Assembly (NCBI GenBank): GCA_037178675.1
Contig: JAYMGJ010000391.1
Span: 34,583 to 98,582, forward strand
DNA from: Scleroderma bovista
Lineage: Eukaryota; Basidiomycota; Agaricomycetes; Boletales; Sclerodermataceae
DNA: 64,000 bases
Direction: 5' to 3'
Below, piece after piece: positions 44,259 through 57,000 of the stretch. The notes under the pieces are model-generated. The model was not told the DNA's origin. It worked only from the letters and a program-made list of their open reading frames with translations, and ran no database searches. How positions within the stretch are numbered: position 1 is the stretch's first letter; every line of letters starts with the position of its first letter. The position numbers and the translations under genes were made by a program.

Positions 44259-45241
44259 TGATTGGAGCAACCTCGAGAATGTAGGAACTTGTTGGGAAAG
44301 AACTGAACAGCATAATTCAAAATTGTGCGTTTTCGTATTTCAATCCGGCGTGAGCTTCAAAGGACGCTAACCAGAACTGAATAGATCCAAATTGGCCGAT
44401 CCGGCGGGCCTACCATTACATACCCTGTGAGTCACTGATCACGGTGGTTCAGGTGAATGTCGAAGCGGTCCCGAATTTCCAGAAGATGGCTTACGGGTGC
44501 TGATTCTGGCTCCGTTATTCGAGCTGTCGGTGGTCACCATCACATCCTTCTTCGCGGGCTTCTAAGCTTGTGTTACTTCTGCCTTCTTGCAGATTTTGAT
44601 AGTATGCCCTGTTGTACGAACGATCAGAGCTGCCACCTGCAACATAGTATGTACTATAATTTTGGATGGTGCTTTTTATCGCGTCATGGTCCCACAAAGC
44701 AGCTTTTTCTGTTGTCGGAGGCAGTTGAAGTTTGCATGCTATTCTTGTTCGCTGTATATTACAACGTAGGCTCAAACTTGAAAATCAATTAAACAACCAT
44801 TGAACGTACTGTGGCAGACTACAACTGTTACTCCTCTTCGGATCGACTTGAGGTAACTCAGGTAGTAAATCTCGGATCCAGCTCCTGGGCCGGCCGGTTC
44901 GCCGAGCATGTCACAAATACAATATATTGACCTACCAAACAATCACGAAAAAGGAAATTCTTATTCCTGGACGCTGTAAGCGTTCCAGTGCACATAGTAT
45001 ATTGCACGGCTGTGCCTTTCAACGGCGGGAACGAGTCAATCCTTTCGTAGACAGCTTGGCGGACCGGCCGGCCCACATCTGCGAAGCTAAGCGCCAGAAT
45101 GGCTTGCTATTCTGACGCTTAGCACCACACTAGTCCGTACTTGGCCGGAGCAGCTGTGCCACACTCAGATCGTAGATCACCCGTGTACACAGTAGCAAAC
45201 AAAGGCATCACATGACATTGACTCTATCTTATCAACATTAT
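44259..45241. other. Intergenic between ABCC and DUF6532 genes
   Basis: No conserved frame is seen. A CCGGCCGG-centred match occurs at about 44889-44897 and 45063-45071 (GGGCCGGCCGGTTCGCCGA against GGACCGGCCGGCCCACATC), and GCTAAGCGCCAGAAT..ATTCTGACGCTTAGC forms an inverted repeat at 45086-45123. Confidence 0.4.
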
Positions 45242-46918
45242 CTAGTCAGGCCCATCTGTCAGAACGAGTACAAGTTGTTTGAGTGTATTACAAAGATTGT
45301 GACAATGTGGGGATTGGATGTCGTCATCCCAAGCCGTCTGGATAATACCAAGTATTTGGTCATAATCACCTTGTGAATTCTTGTGAGAAAACTCCCTAGC
45401 TTTGAAAAATCCCATTTCATATTCTCGAAGAGCAGAGAGGATCGCCGCCCCTGAAAATGCAAACGTGCATTGGATGAAGAAGTGATCATCAAGAAGTGTG
45501 GCCTCATATTTCTCACCTGACTGTGCCCACAAAACACCGAGAGGAAGGTCTATAAGGGCCGGATGGCCAATACATCCCTATTTACAGTAATGTTGTCTTA
45601 TGAGCTTCAGCGGCCAATTTCCATTGCTGACGCTGACTCACCTCTTCATACAAAAACTTGTGGTCATGCAACAGTTCAACAACTTTCTGTTTGTAGTGGT
45701 CATGGATTTCAGTTCGTGTTGACTTTGCAACATCTTGTTTGTCTGGTGTAAGACAATAAAGGGAACGGACAAGCGATCTTGCATTTGTTTTGAATGACAA
45801 GTGCATTGAATTTGTACTGCTGATGATTTGTGAGATCGTTTTTTTGCTGCAGATGTCATCTATCTTCCACCACTCACGATCTATTCGTGTTAATGAATGA
45901 AAACTGAAAGAAAGATGCCGTTGATTCTCATACCTTATAGAACACTATTTATACTGGTATCAAGTGCGTGTTGCGCAAGGGTATCCATCTTGGCTGTAGA
46001 AGGAAACGGGGTTTCGCAAAGGATCATGCGCTGCAAATGGCCCTTTGCCCCCGACACAATCAATCTTACTTGTTCTTTACTGAGAGGAGAAACTGATGGA
46101 GTACTAATAGCGTGATCAATGTTCGAAGGGCCGTGAGGCATTGCTACTACACCCACTTGGTCCACAATCGAATGAACTTGGGCTGCTTCTACAGTTGGGA
46201 CAAATCCAGACAGAGGCACTGCCCTGCGTCAGATTTCATGTTCACCTGTGATGGCCACATTGCTCACCCCCTGACGTACTTAGATATAGTATGAAAAGTT
46301 ATATTGGTGGACATACCCGGATGACCCCTACATGCATGAAATGACCTCGTTTGGTTTCCACAGAGCGATTAGGCCCAAATGCACGTACATTTCGGATCAG
46401 ATAAGGGGATGGGCGGTTGGTGGATTGGCGGGGATAAGGGGCTGTGCCAACAGCCTCTAATTTGGGGGGATAAAGGGTTGGGTTACGAAAAGTATGAGGA
46501 GCTTCGTGTCTTGGCAGTACACTGTAATTCAACGGCATAATAGATGCCATCAGGCTCAAGAATTCGGAGCTAGTAGAGCTCCCTGCTATGAAGGCGTTGA
46601 GATTGCCCCTGCTCGTGTGGTCATATGGTGTAGGATCATCATCAAGGAGGTTGCTCCAACCACCATCGATGTACGAGCCAAAATCATCGAAGGGACTCAT
46701 GGATTGACCTAAATCATTGCCCATCACATCGTCCAATGCAGGGTAGTGAGGTTCTTGTGGGAATTCACTGGGAACTCCAAGCTGGGTTTCATCTGAGAGT
46801 AAGCTCGTCGGGTTCAGATTGCTCCCTTTGCCTGGTTTCTTGATCTTCTGTTGTCATAGTCAGAAACCATTTGGTGCAGTCAGTGTGAACGACATACTTT
46901 TCTCCCTCTCTGTTTCAT
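45242..46918 (-). CDS. DUF6532-type protein, copy 1
   Basis: Basidiomycete protein of unknown function. The N-terminus comes from a short first exon (ATG 46918, MKQRGRK) spliced to KIKKPGKGSNLNPTSLLSD. Next are a disordered acidic region (DDFGSYIDGGWSNLLDDDP) and later exons. The conserved part reads SKEQVRLIVSGAKGHLQRM, CETPFPSTAKMDTLAQHALD, then FKTNARSLVRSLYCL, HKFLYEE and HFFIQCTFAFSGAAILSALR followed by EYEMGFF; stop at 45242. The order (helical head, NARS/LVRSLY block, then AL.EY.+G.F) matches DUF6532 as I know it. About five introns, limits approximate. Confidence 0.65.
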
Positions 46919-47030
46919 CGTCCGATTGTCAGAGGACGTAGCGGAGAAGTTCAGCGAGTGGAAGGCATTGTGATTATCTTATTTACTTCACAAATTTGAA
47001 CCAGCTTATCCGAACCAGCTGATACACCTG
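46919..47030. other. Short spacer
   Basis: 5' flank of the DUF6532 gene; nothing else seen. Confidence 0.3.
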
Positions 47031-47043
47031 ATAAATCACAAAC

Positions 47044-47957
47044 ATGATTAGATCACACACTCATAGCCATGAACGGGTGAAGACAATGTGTTACAGAATG
47101 AGTCTGGTACAGTCGCATCTATCCGAATCACTATCAGTACACATGAAATCCTCATGGGGCAAAGATCACATACTACTCTACGTGATCAGAACCATCGGTT
47201 TTCTCTGGGTCACTTGCATAGGAAATCTCTGGATCACTTGTATAGGGAACCTCCATGTCACTTGTGTGAACCTCCAGGTCGCTCATATGGGGAGTCTCCG
47301 GCTCAGTCCTGGAGACCTCGGAGTCACTGTCACTTGAATCCTCCATGTCCGAGCTTGAATTTCCGGTAGACATAGCCAGAAAAATGTCCTGTCCGTTAAT
47401 AGTGCCAAGAGAAACACCAGCCTTCTCACTTCTCCAAAAGTCTCTCTGCATATGCATCAGCGTTGAAAAGATAACAATGTGTTTGGGTGGCTGCTCCCTC
47501 GGATGAGGTGCATTCGACCCAGGGACTTCTGGAGGTCTGGCAAGGCTCCCAGGGACTAAGGAGACTAGGAAACTAGAGAGTGGAAGGGTGGTTCAGTCAC
47601 TCCAAGACTGAGCTCAAAGATATACACTGAAGAGAAGGATGTTGCTTAGTAAGCTAAGTACAAGCCTACATAGCTAAGGTAAGAGTCCAGTATCAGTACT
47701 ACCAATCTACACACCCAGAGACAGGACTGTCTCTACAGCGTCACACACTCATCATCCAACAGCTTCTGTGCAGCCATTTGCTCCTGGGGTTGGACATCAA
47801 CACCTTCGGCTCTGCACCAACCCCTCCAAAAGTCCAATGCCTTACGAGAGACTGTGCTCCGTTCTTCTAGGTATTTCAATGAACAGGCATGGAAGTCTTT
47901 CCACCTCTCAAGCCTCTCGAGTTCCCACGATACCGTAAGGACATGGTAACAGGTCAC
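47044..47957 (-). pseudogene. Unknown frame split by a 265-bp repeat
   Basis: A minus-strand frame (47733-47957) reads LERLERWKDFHACSLKYLEE and KALDFWRGWCRAEGVDVQ, then stops at a TAG created by the edge of the repeat. Beyond the repeat a second frame (about 47173-47480) reads HMQRDFWRSEKAGVSLGTIN and ends in a Ser/Asp/Glu-rich acidic tail. Together they look like one protein interrupted by the repeat at 47486-47750. I do not recognise the family. Confidence 0.35.
47486..47750 (+). repeat. Interspersed ~265-bp repeat, copy A
   Basis: Closely matches 53228-53495, the insert inside the copia 5' LTR. Shared stretches include GACTTCTGGAGGTCTGGCA/GGCTTCTGGAGGTCTGGCA, TTGCTTAGTAAGCTAAGTAC and GAGTCCAGTATCAGTACTAC. 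It ends GACTGTCTCTACA. It could be a solo LTR or a short non-autonomous element; no clear target duplication. Confidence 0.6.
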
Positions 47958-48227
47958 TTCACAGTCTGCATACTGAGCCCTGATAGCGTCACGAACAATG
48001 TCTGTTGGTAAGTCTCAGATGATACCATCCAAAGTATCCTGGTGCTGTACAGGGAGTTTGAGGACATCATATTTGCATTGAGAACTCTCTCACCTCGCTG
48101 GATTCAAGCTCTGCATCTGGGTGATAAGCAGGGTGATAAGCGTCTACTAACCCCCTGCGCATATTGGAAAGTCCTAGGGGTCCGCCCCATTGATGGACTA
48201 AATACCACATAATGAACCTACATTGTA
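47958..48227. other. Spacer before the satellite
   Basis: No gene or repeat recognised. Confidence 0.3.
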
Positions 48228-48766
48228 CCATACTTTACGGCCAGCGGTGGTTGACAATCGGCCGTATCTTATGGGCCAGCAGGGGTCAGGCCGGACTACA
48301 GGGTGTTGCCATGATATATGGTCCGGCCTGTGTGTGGAATTGTCACCATAATACACAGTCCAGCCTGGGGGTGGGTCACCCATAATATAGGGTCGGGCCA
48401 GGATGCAGGTATCACCATAGTGTATGGTCCAGCCAGGGTGTGTAGTTTAACCATGATATACAGTCTGGCCTGGGTGTGGGTGTCACCATAGTTTATGGTC
48501 AGGCCAGGGTACCGGTGTCACCATCATATAGGGCCTGGCCTGGGTGCAGGTGTCACCATAGTGTACGGTCTGGCCAGGGTACCAGTGTCACCATAATATA
48601 CAATCTGGCCTGGGTGTGGGTGTCACCATAGTTTATGGTCAGGCCAGGGTACCGGTGTCACCATAGTGTACAGTCCAGCCAGGGTACCGGTGTCACCATA
48701 GTGTATGGTCCGGCCAGGGTACCGGTGTCACCGTAATATACAATCCGGCCTGGGTGTGGGTGTCAC
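48228..48766. repeat. 36-bp satellite array, segment 1
   Basis: Tandem units of about 36 bp alternate between two variants: GTGTCACCATAGTGTATGGT followed by CCGGCCAGGGTACC, and GTGTCACCATAATATACAAT followed by CCGGCCTGGGTGTGG. The array is more diverged at its left edge. It is cut by the hAT element at GGTGTCAC (48759-48766). Confidence 0.9.
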
Positions 48767-51700
48767 TAGTGTTTTAAGGTCCAGTCCTAGGACCGATGAA
48801 AGACCGAGGACTGGACCGGACTGTGGTCTCGGTCCTGCACTGGTTGGCCAACTTGCAGTCTCGGTCCTTACCATTGAGATTGAAATCAAGGACCGGTTGC
48901 AGACCGGTCCAAACCGGTCTTTTTTGATGTAGTGCATGCATAACATTTCACTGACCATATGAAAGGCACACAGACGTAGTATGATACAATACCCAAACTA
49001 AACCATGATGACATCATTGACATCACCCATCTGATCATCCCTGGACAATTCTTCATCAGCTCGTACAACTCCTTGACGTCTTGAAGGAGAATATCTTCGA
49101 CTTCGCAAGAATTGGCTTGAGCATGGTCAACGAGAGAGGAATTCCACGTGTGCTTCATGATTTGAAGTTCTTCGAAGCGACTAGATCCAAGGCGGGAACA
49201 TCGATCTGTAGCTATTTCGGCACCGGCCGAAAAAAGCCGCTCACAGGGGACAGATGATGCAGGGACTGCACAAACATCTCGTGCGATACGTGAAAGAGTT
49301 GGATACACATGAGCATGTTTCTGCAAGTTATGTCAGTATACGAGGCATGAAATAGCATAGTGATACTTACTGCCCACCATGCAATAATGTCCATATCCTT
49401 CGAAGCACCTTCAATGACCACACTGAGATAGCAGCATAATTCAGTGGCCCAACCCAGTGAGGTGCTGTTCTCACAAGCAGCTTTCTCCAGGAGCTCACGG
49501 TGATGCCAATCAAATGTGGAATCAAGGGTGGCAGAGCCTGTAGTGGGAGATGACTGAGATGCAGATGTTGATTGTCCATGGGCGACAAGTTGGCAGCGGG
49601 ATTCCTCCTGAGCTTCTTTCCAATAATCACGCATAGCATTCTCAATGATCTTCAATGCCTCATCATGCCAGTTCTTTGCATTTGGATCACCCGCTGCTTG
49701 TTGCTGTTCTTGTTCTTCAGCTCCTCCCCAAGCCATCTTAATGTAATCCAACTTGTAGTATGGATGGAGAACTGTCAAGACAATCAAAATAAAAGTGCAT
49801 CAGAATCAAGTTGAACCTACTAAGTGCCAAAACGTAGACCGGCTTATCATCAAGTTTATTATAATACTTTCTGATCTTGGCAAGACCACGGCCAATGGCA
49901 GAGTGGTATGGGCGATACTTTGGATTGTTCTGCTTCGCTTCCCAACTTGTTTGAAGTTCTTCGAGCGCTGGAATGACATGCCAGAGGGTCAGATGTTGCT
50001 CTGCTGAAAAATATTGTTGGATTGCATTGGCATCTGAGATGATGGCCTGCATATTGTTGACGTGCTCCCAATCAGCGGCTTTGAGCGTGAACGCCGTCCA
50101 TGGGATTTGTTTATCAACATGGCCATCCCTAGAACGTTGAATAGTTGTAATGGGACCGAATAGCTCGTCTGCAGAGGCAATGAATAAGTTGATTGGCTAG
50201 AATAATCTGTATAAGTTCCTACATTAGTATTGGTAAGACTAAAGACTTACCTGACGAAGATCATATGCACGGGCAAGCATCTTGTCTGCTGTGCCCCATC
50301 GAACATTGCTATGCAGTGGTATCGTGCGTGGAGGATCAATTCCACACCTTCCTTGAAGTGTTCTGAAATATTCAATCCGCTGGCCTGAGCACTGAATCTA
50401 TTTGATAGGTAAACTTAATCATTGATCAACAAGGCAGCCACAGAAAAGATAAACAAACCTTGATGGCCAATGTACGCACAGCAGTGATCACATCAAGAGA
50501 GTCTCCAAGTACACGATTGTCGGGGAGCATAGGGTCATATTCCCAGATGGCTGACGTGGTCTCGACAGTTGCAGTTTTGGTGATGGCAGCCATGAGATTG
50601 GTGACACCTAGGTTGACGACATGCACAAGGCAGAACAGGCAACAAGTGAATGGGTCAAATGAATAGATCCTGCGTGCATGTAGAAGCCGCTTGACGGTTT
50701 CACAAGTCGTGTCGTTGTTACTGGCATTGTCGGCAGTGATACAGTAAAGCTGTTGCATATTCGTCAAGTCAAATTCAACACAAAAGAAATCTTGGTCTAA
50801 CCTTGCTGGCTCCCACAGAAATGAGCCCAGCCCGCTCGCAAAGCCCCACAAAATAACACCCAACATTGTCTCCAGTGTGTGATCCCAAAATCCCCTGGAA
50901 TGCAATGACTTCAGCTCGTAAAGTCCACTTTGAGGACATACTGTCGATATGGATCCAATGCGCGGTGATGCCGAGGAAAGATGCCTTCGTTTCATCCACA
51001 GACCAAAGGTCCATGGTTGTTGATACACACCCAGCTGATGTTGACTGTAATGGTTTGGCTTCAGTACATGATGGATAGAGCTACATAAAACACCCAATTA
51101 CCTTGATTTCTTCCTGGATCTTCTTAAAAAACGAAGAGAATGCGTTGTGCAGGTAAACAGTGATGTCGTGAGTTGAAGGAATGTCTATCTTAGTTGCAGA
51201 GGGTCGCATGGAAACAAGGCAGTTCCGAAATGAGACTTTGTCAGCCACTGCTAGTGACTTTTGTGTGTCTAGTTGATTACCGTTCACATAGCTTTGCAAA
51301 CTGACTCACCTGATTATTGCACACTACAAACTCTGCGACTGATTTCAAGACATCCTCACGCGAGAACGTCCATGCACTAGCGCCTGTCACCTTTGAAAAC
51401 TGACCGTCAAGAGTCATCTGCCCAGGCACTTTTTTCTTAACTGCTCTTCTTTCAGCCAGTATGTTGCGTGGAATTGTGTGGTGGTTTTCCTTAATCTTCT
51501 GAGCTTCACAGCATTCATGATATACTTTGTAGTGGCAGCGAATGTGTTGGCGGCACGTGGAGTTCCCCCCCATGAAAAATGCCTTGCACTTTCCACGTTT
51601 TGCTATCAAGTCCTCATCTGATCTGTATTGTCGTAAGTCCAAGCAAGATAAGCCGCCTTTTGCATTCACTTACTTGCATACATTGCACCAGCGCCCTGCG

Positions 51701-52428
51701 ACCTCCTCAATGCTCCCATCAGGCTTGATGAACTTGACATGCACCCGATCGGAAAAGATAGTAAGTAAATCCTTTGTCTCCCCTCTCTTTGTGTGCTTCA
51801 CATCAGGTACTGTAGCGTGATGTTCATGCAACAAGTCGTCCTTCGCATCAATCCAGTCAAGCAAGATTGCAAGTTATTGTGCTAGTACATACCTCATCAT
51901 TTCCCTGGCCCTCGCTGATACCCTCATGTTCCTTGTCCTTGACCTCCTCAATGTCAGATTCCTCATCTCTATCCTCCATTTCCTCAACTGAAGTGGAGCT
52001 GCTGTGGTGCTCTCGTCTCTTCTTGCTTTGCCTCTTTGAGCTCTGTGGAACATCTTCGTCATTGTCCGACTCACTGTGGCCTGAGCTGGCCCTTCGTTTC
52101 CCCAACTTTCTTTTTGAGGATGTCTGGCGCTTTGGTGCATGAGACCGTGCATTTGTCCATTTCTCTTTCTGACTTTCCAGCTCACGCCCCTTTGCAGTCA
52201 CGACTTTTTTTCGAGAGGACTTTCGAGCTTCGGACATGACGGAAGAGAGCTGAGAGTTAGACCGGGAATTGAATTGTCCATCTTTATGTACTTGCTGCTG
52301 CACAAAATACACTGCTTTGTTTGTATGTTTCGGTCTTTGATGCGAAGGAAAAAATTTAGGACCGGTTGCGGTCTCGGTCCTTTCCAAATTAGGAAAAAGA
52401 CTGGACCGGACCGGACCTTAAAACACTA
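48767..52428 (-). mobile_element. hAT transposon, complete, with 8-bp TSD
   Basis: 3,662 bp. Left end TAGTGTTTTAAGGTCC, right end GGACCTTAAAACACTA: perfect terminal inverted repeats. GGTGTCAC lies at 48759-48766 and again at 52429-52436, the 8-bp target duplication expected for hAT. Subterminal zones at both ends are full of GGACCGG, GGTCTCGGTCC and GGACCGGTTGC motifs, plausible transposase-binding sites. It carries one transposase gene on the minus strand. The insertion splits the satellite. Confidence 0.92.
48886..52237 (-). CDS. hAT-family transposase
   Basis: Multi-exon transposase that fills the element. ATG 52237 (MSEARKSSRKKVVTAKGREL). An N-terminal basic and acidic region is followed by a BED-type zinc finger: GRWCNVCK, then after an intron NSTCRQHIRCHYKVYHE. 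Next come VSFRNCLVSMRPSATKI, the catalytic-core stretch TTMDLWSVDETKASFLGITA with HWIHID, YCITADNASNNDTTC, and NVRWGTADKMLARAYDLR. The C-terminal dimerisation region reads YPTLSRIARDVCAVPASSVP then CERLFSAGAEIATDRCSRLG and FEELQIMKHTWNS. About seven introns; I see no stop or frameshift in the conserved exons, so activity is possible. Confidence 0.85.
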
Positions 52429-53103
52429 GGTGTCACCATAATTTATGGTCAGGCCAGGGTACCGGTGTCACCATAGTGTATGGTTGGGCCAGGGTACTGG
52501 TGTCACCATAATATACAATCCGGCCTGGGTGTGGGTGTTACCATAGTGTATGGTCTGGCCAGGGTACCGGTGTCACCATAATATACAATCTGGCCTGGGT
52601 GTGGGTGTCACCATAATTTATGGTCAGGCCAGGGTACCGGTGTCACCATAGTGTATGGTCCGGCCAGGGTACCAGTGTCACCGTAATATACAATCCGGCC
52701 TGGGTGTGGGTGTCACCATAATTTATGGTCAGGCCAGGGTACCAGTGTCACCATAGTGTACGGTCAGGCCAGGGTACTGGTGTCACCATAATATACAATC
52801 CAGCCTGGGTGTGGGTGTTACCATAGTGTATGGTCTGGCCAGGGTACCGGCATCACCATAATATACAATCTGGCCTGGGTGTGGGTGTCACCATAATTTA
52901 TGGTTGGGCCAGGGTACCGGCATAGTGTACGGTTGGGCCAGGGTACTGGTGTCACCATAATATACAATCTGGCCTGGGTGTGGGTGTCACCATAATTTAT
53001 GGTCAGGCCAGGGTACCAGTGTCACCATAGTGTACAGTCCGGCCAGGGTACTGGTGTCACCGTAATATACAATCCAGCCTGGGTGTGGGTGTCACTATAA
53101 TTT
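52429..53103. repeat. 36-bp satellite array, segment 2
   Basis: Continuation of the array, mostly clean alternating 36-bp variants. It ends at CACTATAATTT, where the copia element is inserted; AATTT (53099-53103) is the left target copy. Confidence 0.9.
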
Positions 53104-53663
53104 TGTTGAAGTCGCACGTGCACCCGGCGTAAACCGTCGATGAAGTGCGCACAAGACTGCGACCCATATTAGTGTAGACTTAGTAATAGTCCTCTTTAGA
53201 GTAGATGTTACATGTCACACGTCACACTGTAGGGGGGGGTTGGGTGTTGCTGCTGCCTCAGGTGAGGCACGCTCGACCCAGGGGCTTCTGGAGGTCTGGC
53301 AGAGCTCCCAGGGACTGGGGAGACTAGAGGAAGTAGGGAGAGTAGAGGTGTTCAGTCACTCCAGGACTGAGATCAAACATATACAGAGGAAAGAGGGAAG
53401 TTGCTTAGTAAGCTAAGTACAAGCCTACATAGCTAAGGTAAGAGTCCAGTATCAGTACTACCAATTCTACACCTAGAGACAGGACTGTCTCTACAACGCA
53501 TCACAGTCACGCGTCACACTATTTGTTGTATATAAACAGCATCCACCGCTTATATAATATAACAGCTCTTAACCAGCTACCGCTACCATCTCTGGTTGTG
53601 CACTCCACCCAACAGGTGAGTTGGAGTAGCAGTTCCTCTATGTATATAGGTATTGCTTCAACA
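53104..53663 (+). repeat. Copia 5' LTR with nested insertion
   Basis: Equals the 288-bp 3' LTR apart from a 268-bp insert at about 53228-53495 and about five single-base differences. Confidence 0.9.
53228..53495 (+). repeat. Interspersed ~265-bp repeat, copy B (nested in LTR)
   Basis: TGTAGGGG..CTCTACA, short inverted ends (TGTAG/CTACA). It is absent from the 3' LTR, so it entered after the copia element did. Same family as 47486-47750. No clear target duplication; limits are good to a few bases. Confidence 0.7.
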
Positions 53664-54047
53664 GGTTATGAGCCCTGTGAGCGCACTGTGTGCAGCAATG
53701 CACCAGACAGCGCTCCAGCTCCCTGAGCGTCGCTTTAACTAGCTTGACGCTGTGGACCACAGTAAACTCCTAGCTGAGCCCCTGCACAGCCACAAGGCAA
53801 AGTCGGTTGACGACTTGCGCCAGACAGTGAGCTCCTAGTTGAGCACCTGTACTGCCACAGGCGAAGCCTGTCGATGACTTGCGCCAACCATGGCGAACAT
53901 CGTCGATGACTTGCACTGGCATGACCTAGTCATGAGTTAGCTGTTGACAGAAGTGCTTTCACTAGCACTCAGGTGTTTCTTCTTTTCTTGCTTGTCCGTT
54001 GTCGCATTCACTTGCTGACTCTGTTGACTACCCAACAGAACATCGCC

Positions 54048-57000
54048 ATGTCCAGCGCTCTCGACAAGATGGTCCCCGTGTTCACTGGCTCCAACTGGCA
54101 GCAGTGGCACACCTCTATGCAGGCCTACCTCCAGGCACAAGGCCAATGGTACGTTTACTCGACGACGCAACCCGTTGCCGGTCACGATGACCGAAAGGAG
54201 TGGGATGATAACACCGAGAGAGTGCTCGGTAATATCACCTTGTGCCTCGCCCCCTCGATCCAGGTCGCTGTCTCGAACCTCGACAACGTCAAGGACGTCT
54301 GGGACCACCTCAAAAAGAACTTTGGTGCCCCCAGTATCGGCTCTGCCTACGCTGAGCTCAGCAAGCTCCTGGCGACTATCATTCCCACTGGCTCCCATCC
54401 CGCTCCAGCCATCACCAAAGTGCTTAGCCACTTCGCGTATCTCAAAGATGCTGGCTTCGAGTTCCCTGCCCGTGCAGGCGATGATCATTCTGTGCAAGCT
54501 CCCTCCTACTATGGAGGTCGTAGCTCAAATTCTCAGCCAGACGTCGCCGGACGAGATCAAGAATCTGAAGCCCGACGGGATTGTCAAGGCCGCCACGCTC
54601 TCATTCGAGCAGAAAGGTGCCTCTTTGCGTGCCGGTGGTAAGGGCCCCCGGGCCAATAAGCTTAGCGCTGTGAAGCGCAAGCCAGCTGACCCCAAGTTCG
54701 CCCAGCAGCAGCAGCCCCAGAGGCAGCAGCAGCAGCAAGGCGGGTCCAACGGCGGTATGAGTGGAAATGCTCCTGCCCAAGGACAGGGAGGCCGCACCCG
54801 ACATGGCGGCAAGAAGGCTCGCGCTCGCCGCGAGAACGCCCAACAAGCCGCCTTCGCTACATACGTCCACTACGATGGACCAGAGCCCACTGTCGACCCT
54901 CGCGCTTTGGCTCACACTCCCGGTGCTGCCCACTATGGCCCCCCCGCATTCGATAATACTATTCGGGCCTTCGATTTGGCACACCGCTTGGGGGTAGAGC
55001 CCTCCTGCCAGACCATCCGCACCCTCGACCAAGTCGTGTTGATGGCGAGTGCGAACCTGGACCAGCCCGAGGCTGGTCCCTCCTCGCTGAAGCGCCCTCG
55101 TCTTGAGGAGCGCATCACATTGTATGAGGAGGATGCCATCTCCTTGGGGGATGATGAACCCTTCGCCCACGAGCCTTTTGCCGACAACGAGTTCGACGAA
55201 ATCGACGCAATGGTCCTCGACCGCTACAACACGACATCGATGGCGATGGGCGTGGAGGCCAGCCTTTTCAGGCAAGTACCTTCTGCATGCGTGCTGACCG
55301 ACACTGACACACTCCCTTTACATGTGCGCTTTACACCGTCACTGTATATAGCAAGTAGTAACTACAATTTGTCATGTCGTGTCTCCTCGAGTAAAGCATA
55401 TATTTGTTCGTGTTCTCATGAAACGAGTGATGCACGCTGTGCTGGCTGTAAGGGAAAAATGGTCGATGATAGTGAACTTTCTGGTGCCTTCTGGCTCCTA
55501 GACTCTGGCGCATCACGCCACTTCACTGGTGACATAGGCGATTTCGCCTCTTACAATGCGCTAAAGCAAGTGCACTACACCAAAACGGCTAATGGTGTAG
55601 CACTAATTGCTGGCATTGGCACGGTATTACTCCGGTGCCTAGACCACAACTCAGGGGATGAGAAAGTTATCACACTCACCTAAGTGCTCCATATGCCAGG
55701 CGCTACTGCACGCCTTATTTCTATGGGCGAAATGCTCCAGCGTAACTATAAAGTCACTGGCGATAAGCGAGGCATTAGCCTCATTCATAAAGCTGAACGC
55801 CTATGGTTTGGGCCAGACCCAGAAGACGATCGCAACATCATTTTCGGGATTAGATCTATCCCGATAATTAGATCTAACTACATCGCCTCCGTGAGCAAAG
55901 TCGATTACGACATTATGCACCGGAGATTCGGGCACCCCTTGAAGGAAGTACTCCGACGCGCGCAAAAACATACGCAGCATTTCCCGGAGATCCACTTTCC
56001 AACTGAGGATTGTGTTTGCCCTGGATGTGCTCTTGGAAAGATGCCCAATCAAGCTTTCCCAGAGAACGAAAGACGTGCTTCCAAGCCCTTCAAGCTGGTG
56101 CACTCTGACCTGAAATCCTTCCCGGTTACGTCGTACCGGAAGTTCAAATATGTTATCACCTTCTACAACGACTATACTTCTCATGCCTGGACTATGCCTC
56201 TTCGCTCCAAAGCTGCAGCAATTACGGCTGCCAAAGATTTCCTCGAAATGGTGTGAGCCCAACATGATACGCACGTCGTTGGATGGATGTCCGATGCCGG
56301 CGGAGAGTATAAATCTGATCTATTTGATCGAGCACTCCTTGAAAAAGGAATAAAAATATATCAAAGTGCTCCAAGAACCCCCATGCAGAATGGCCGCGCC
56401 GAGCGTTTAGGGCGCACTCTCATGGATAAAGCTGAGTCTATGCAGCATCAAGCTTGCATCCCTGACTCCTGGTGGGAATTTGCGTTCGCTCATGCAACTC
56501 ACCTTTACAACCGTACCCTGGTAGCTCGCCTGCGATGGCGCACCCCCCATGAAATGCTTAAGGGGGAGATGCCTAACATCGACCACCTACGTGTGTTTGG
56601 CTGTGGAGCATTTGTATACCTCCCAGCAACGGCTCGAGCAAATAAGATGGCTCCCAAGTCGGAGCTTATGACCTATGTCAGTGTTGCCCCGGGCAATGAG
56701 CACAATTTCTTGTTTATGCGCTCCACCAATGCAGTGTTTACCGCTGCTCACGCCGTCTTTGATGAGCGTCACTTCCCTCGCTGCCCCAAAAACAGGCGCG
56801 AACCTCTCGAGAACCCCTTTGGAAGGGCAAATCCGAAACCTACCACCGATCGACCAGGGAATCCCCCTGATGATATTGACAGTGATGATGATGTGGAACA
56901 CGACCATGGCTACCCACATCCCCAAGCACAGGATGACGATCCAAAGCGCGAGGACCCTGAGGCTCCTGAGGAAGAGCCTAACCAAATAAATCCTCCCCGT

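Noticed and set aside
44259..44792. Small plus-strand frames (44457-44792) as a gene
   Set aside because: No conserved motif, no splice partner, and upstream of the ABCC promoter region.
54462..54480. Programmed frameshift between gag and pol
   Set aside because: The shift lies inside gag, not at a gag-pol junction, no slippery heptamer is evident, and two stops follow in pol; ordinary mutation is simpler.
54525..55275. 224- and 95-codon minus-strand frames in the copia gag region
   Set aside because: Shadows of the GC-rich gag-pol frame.
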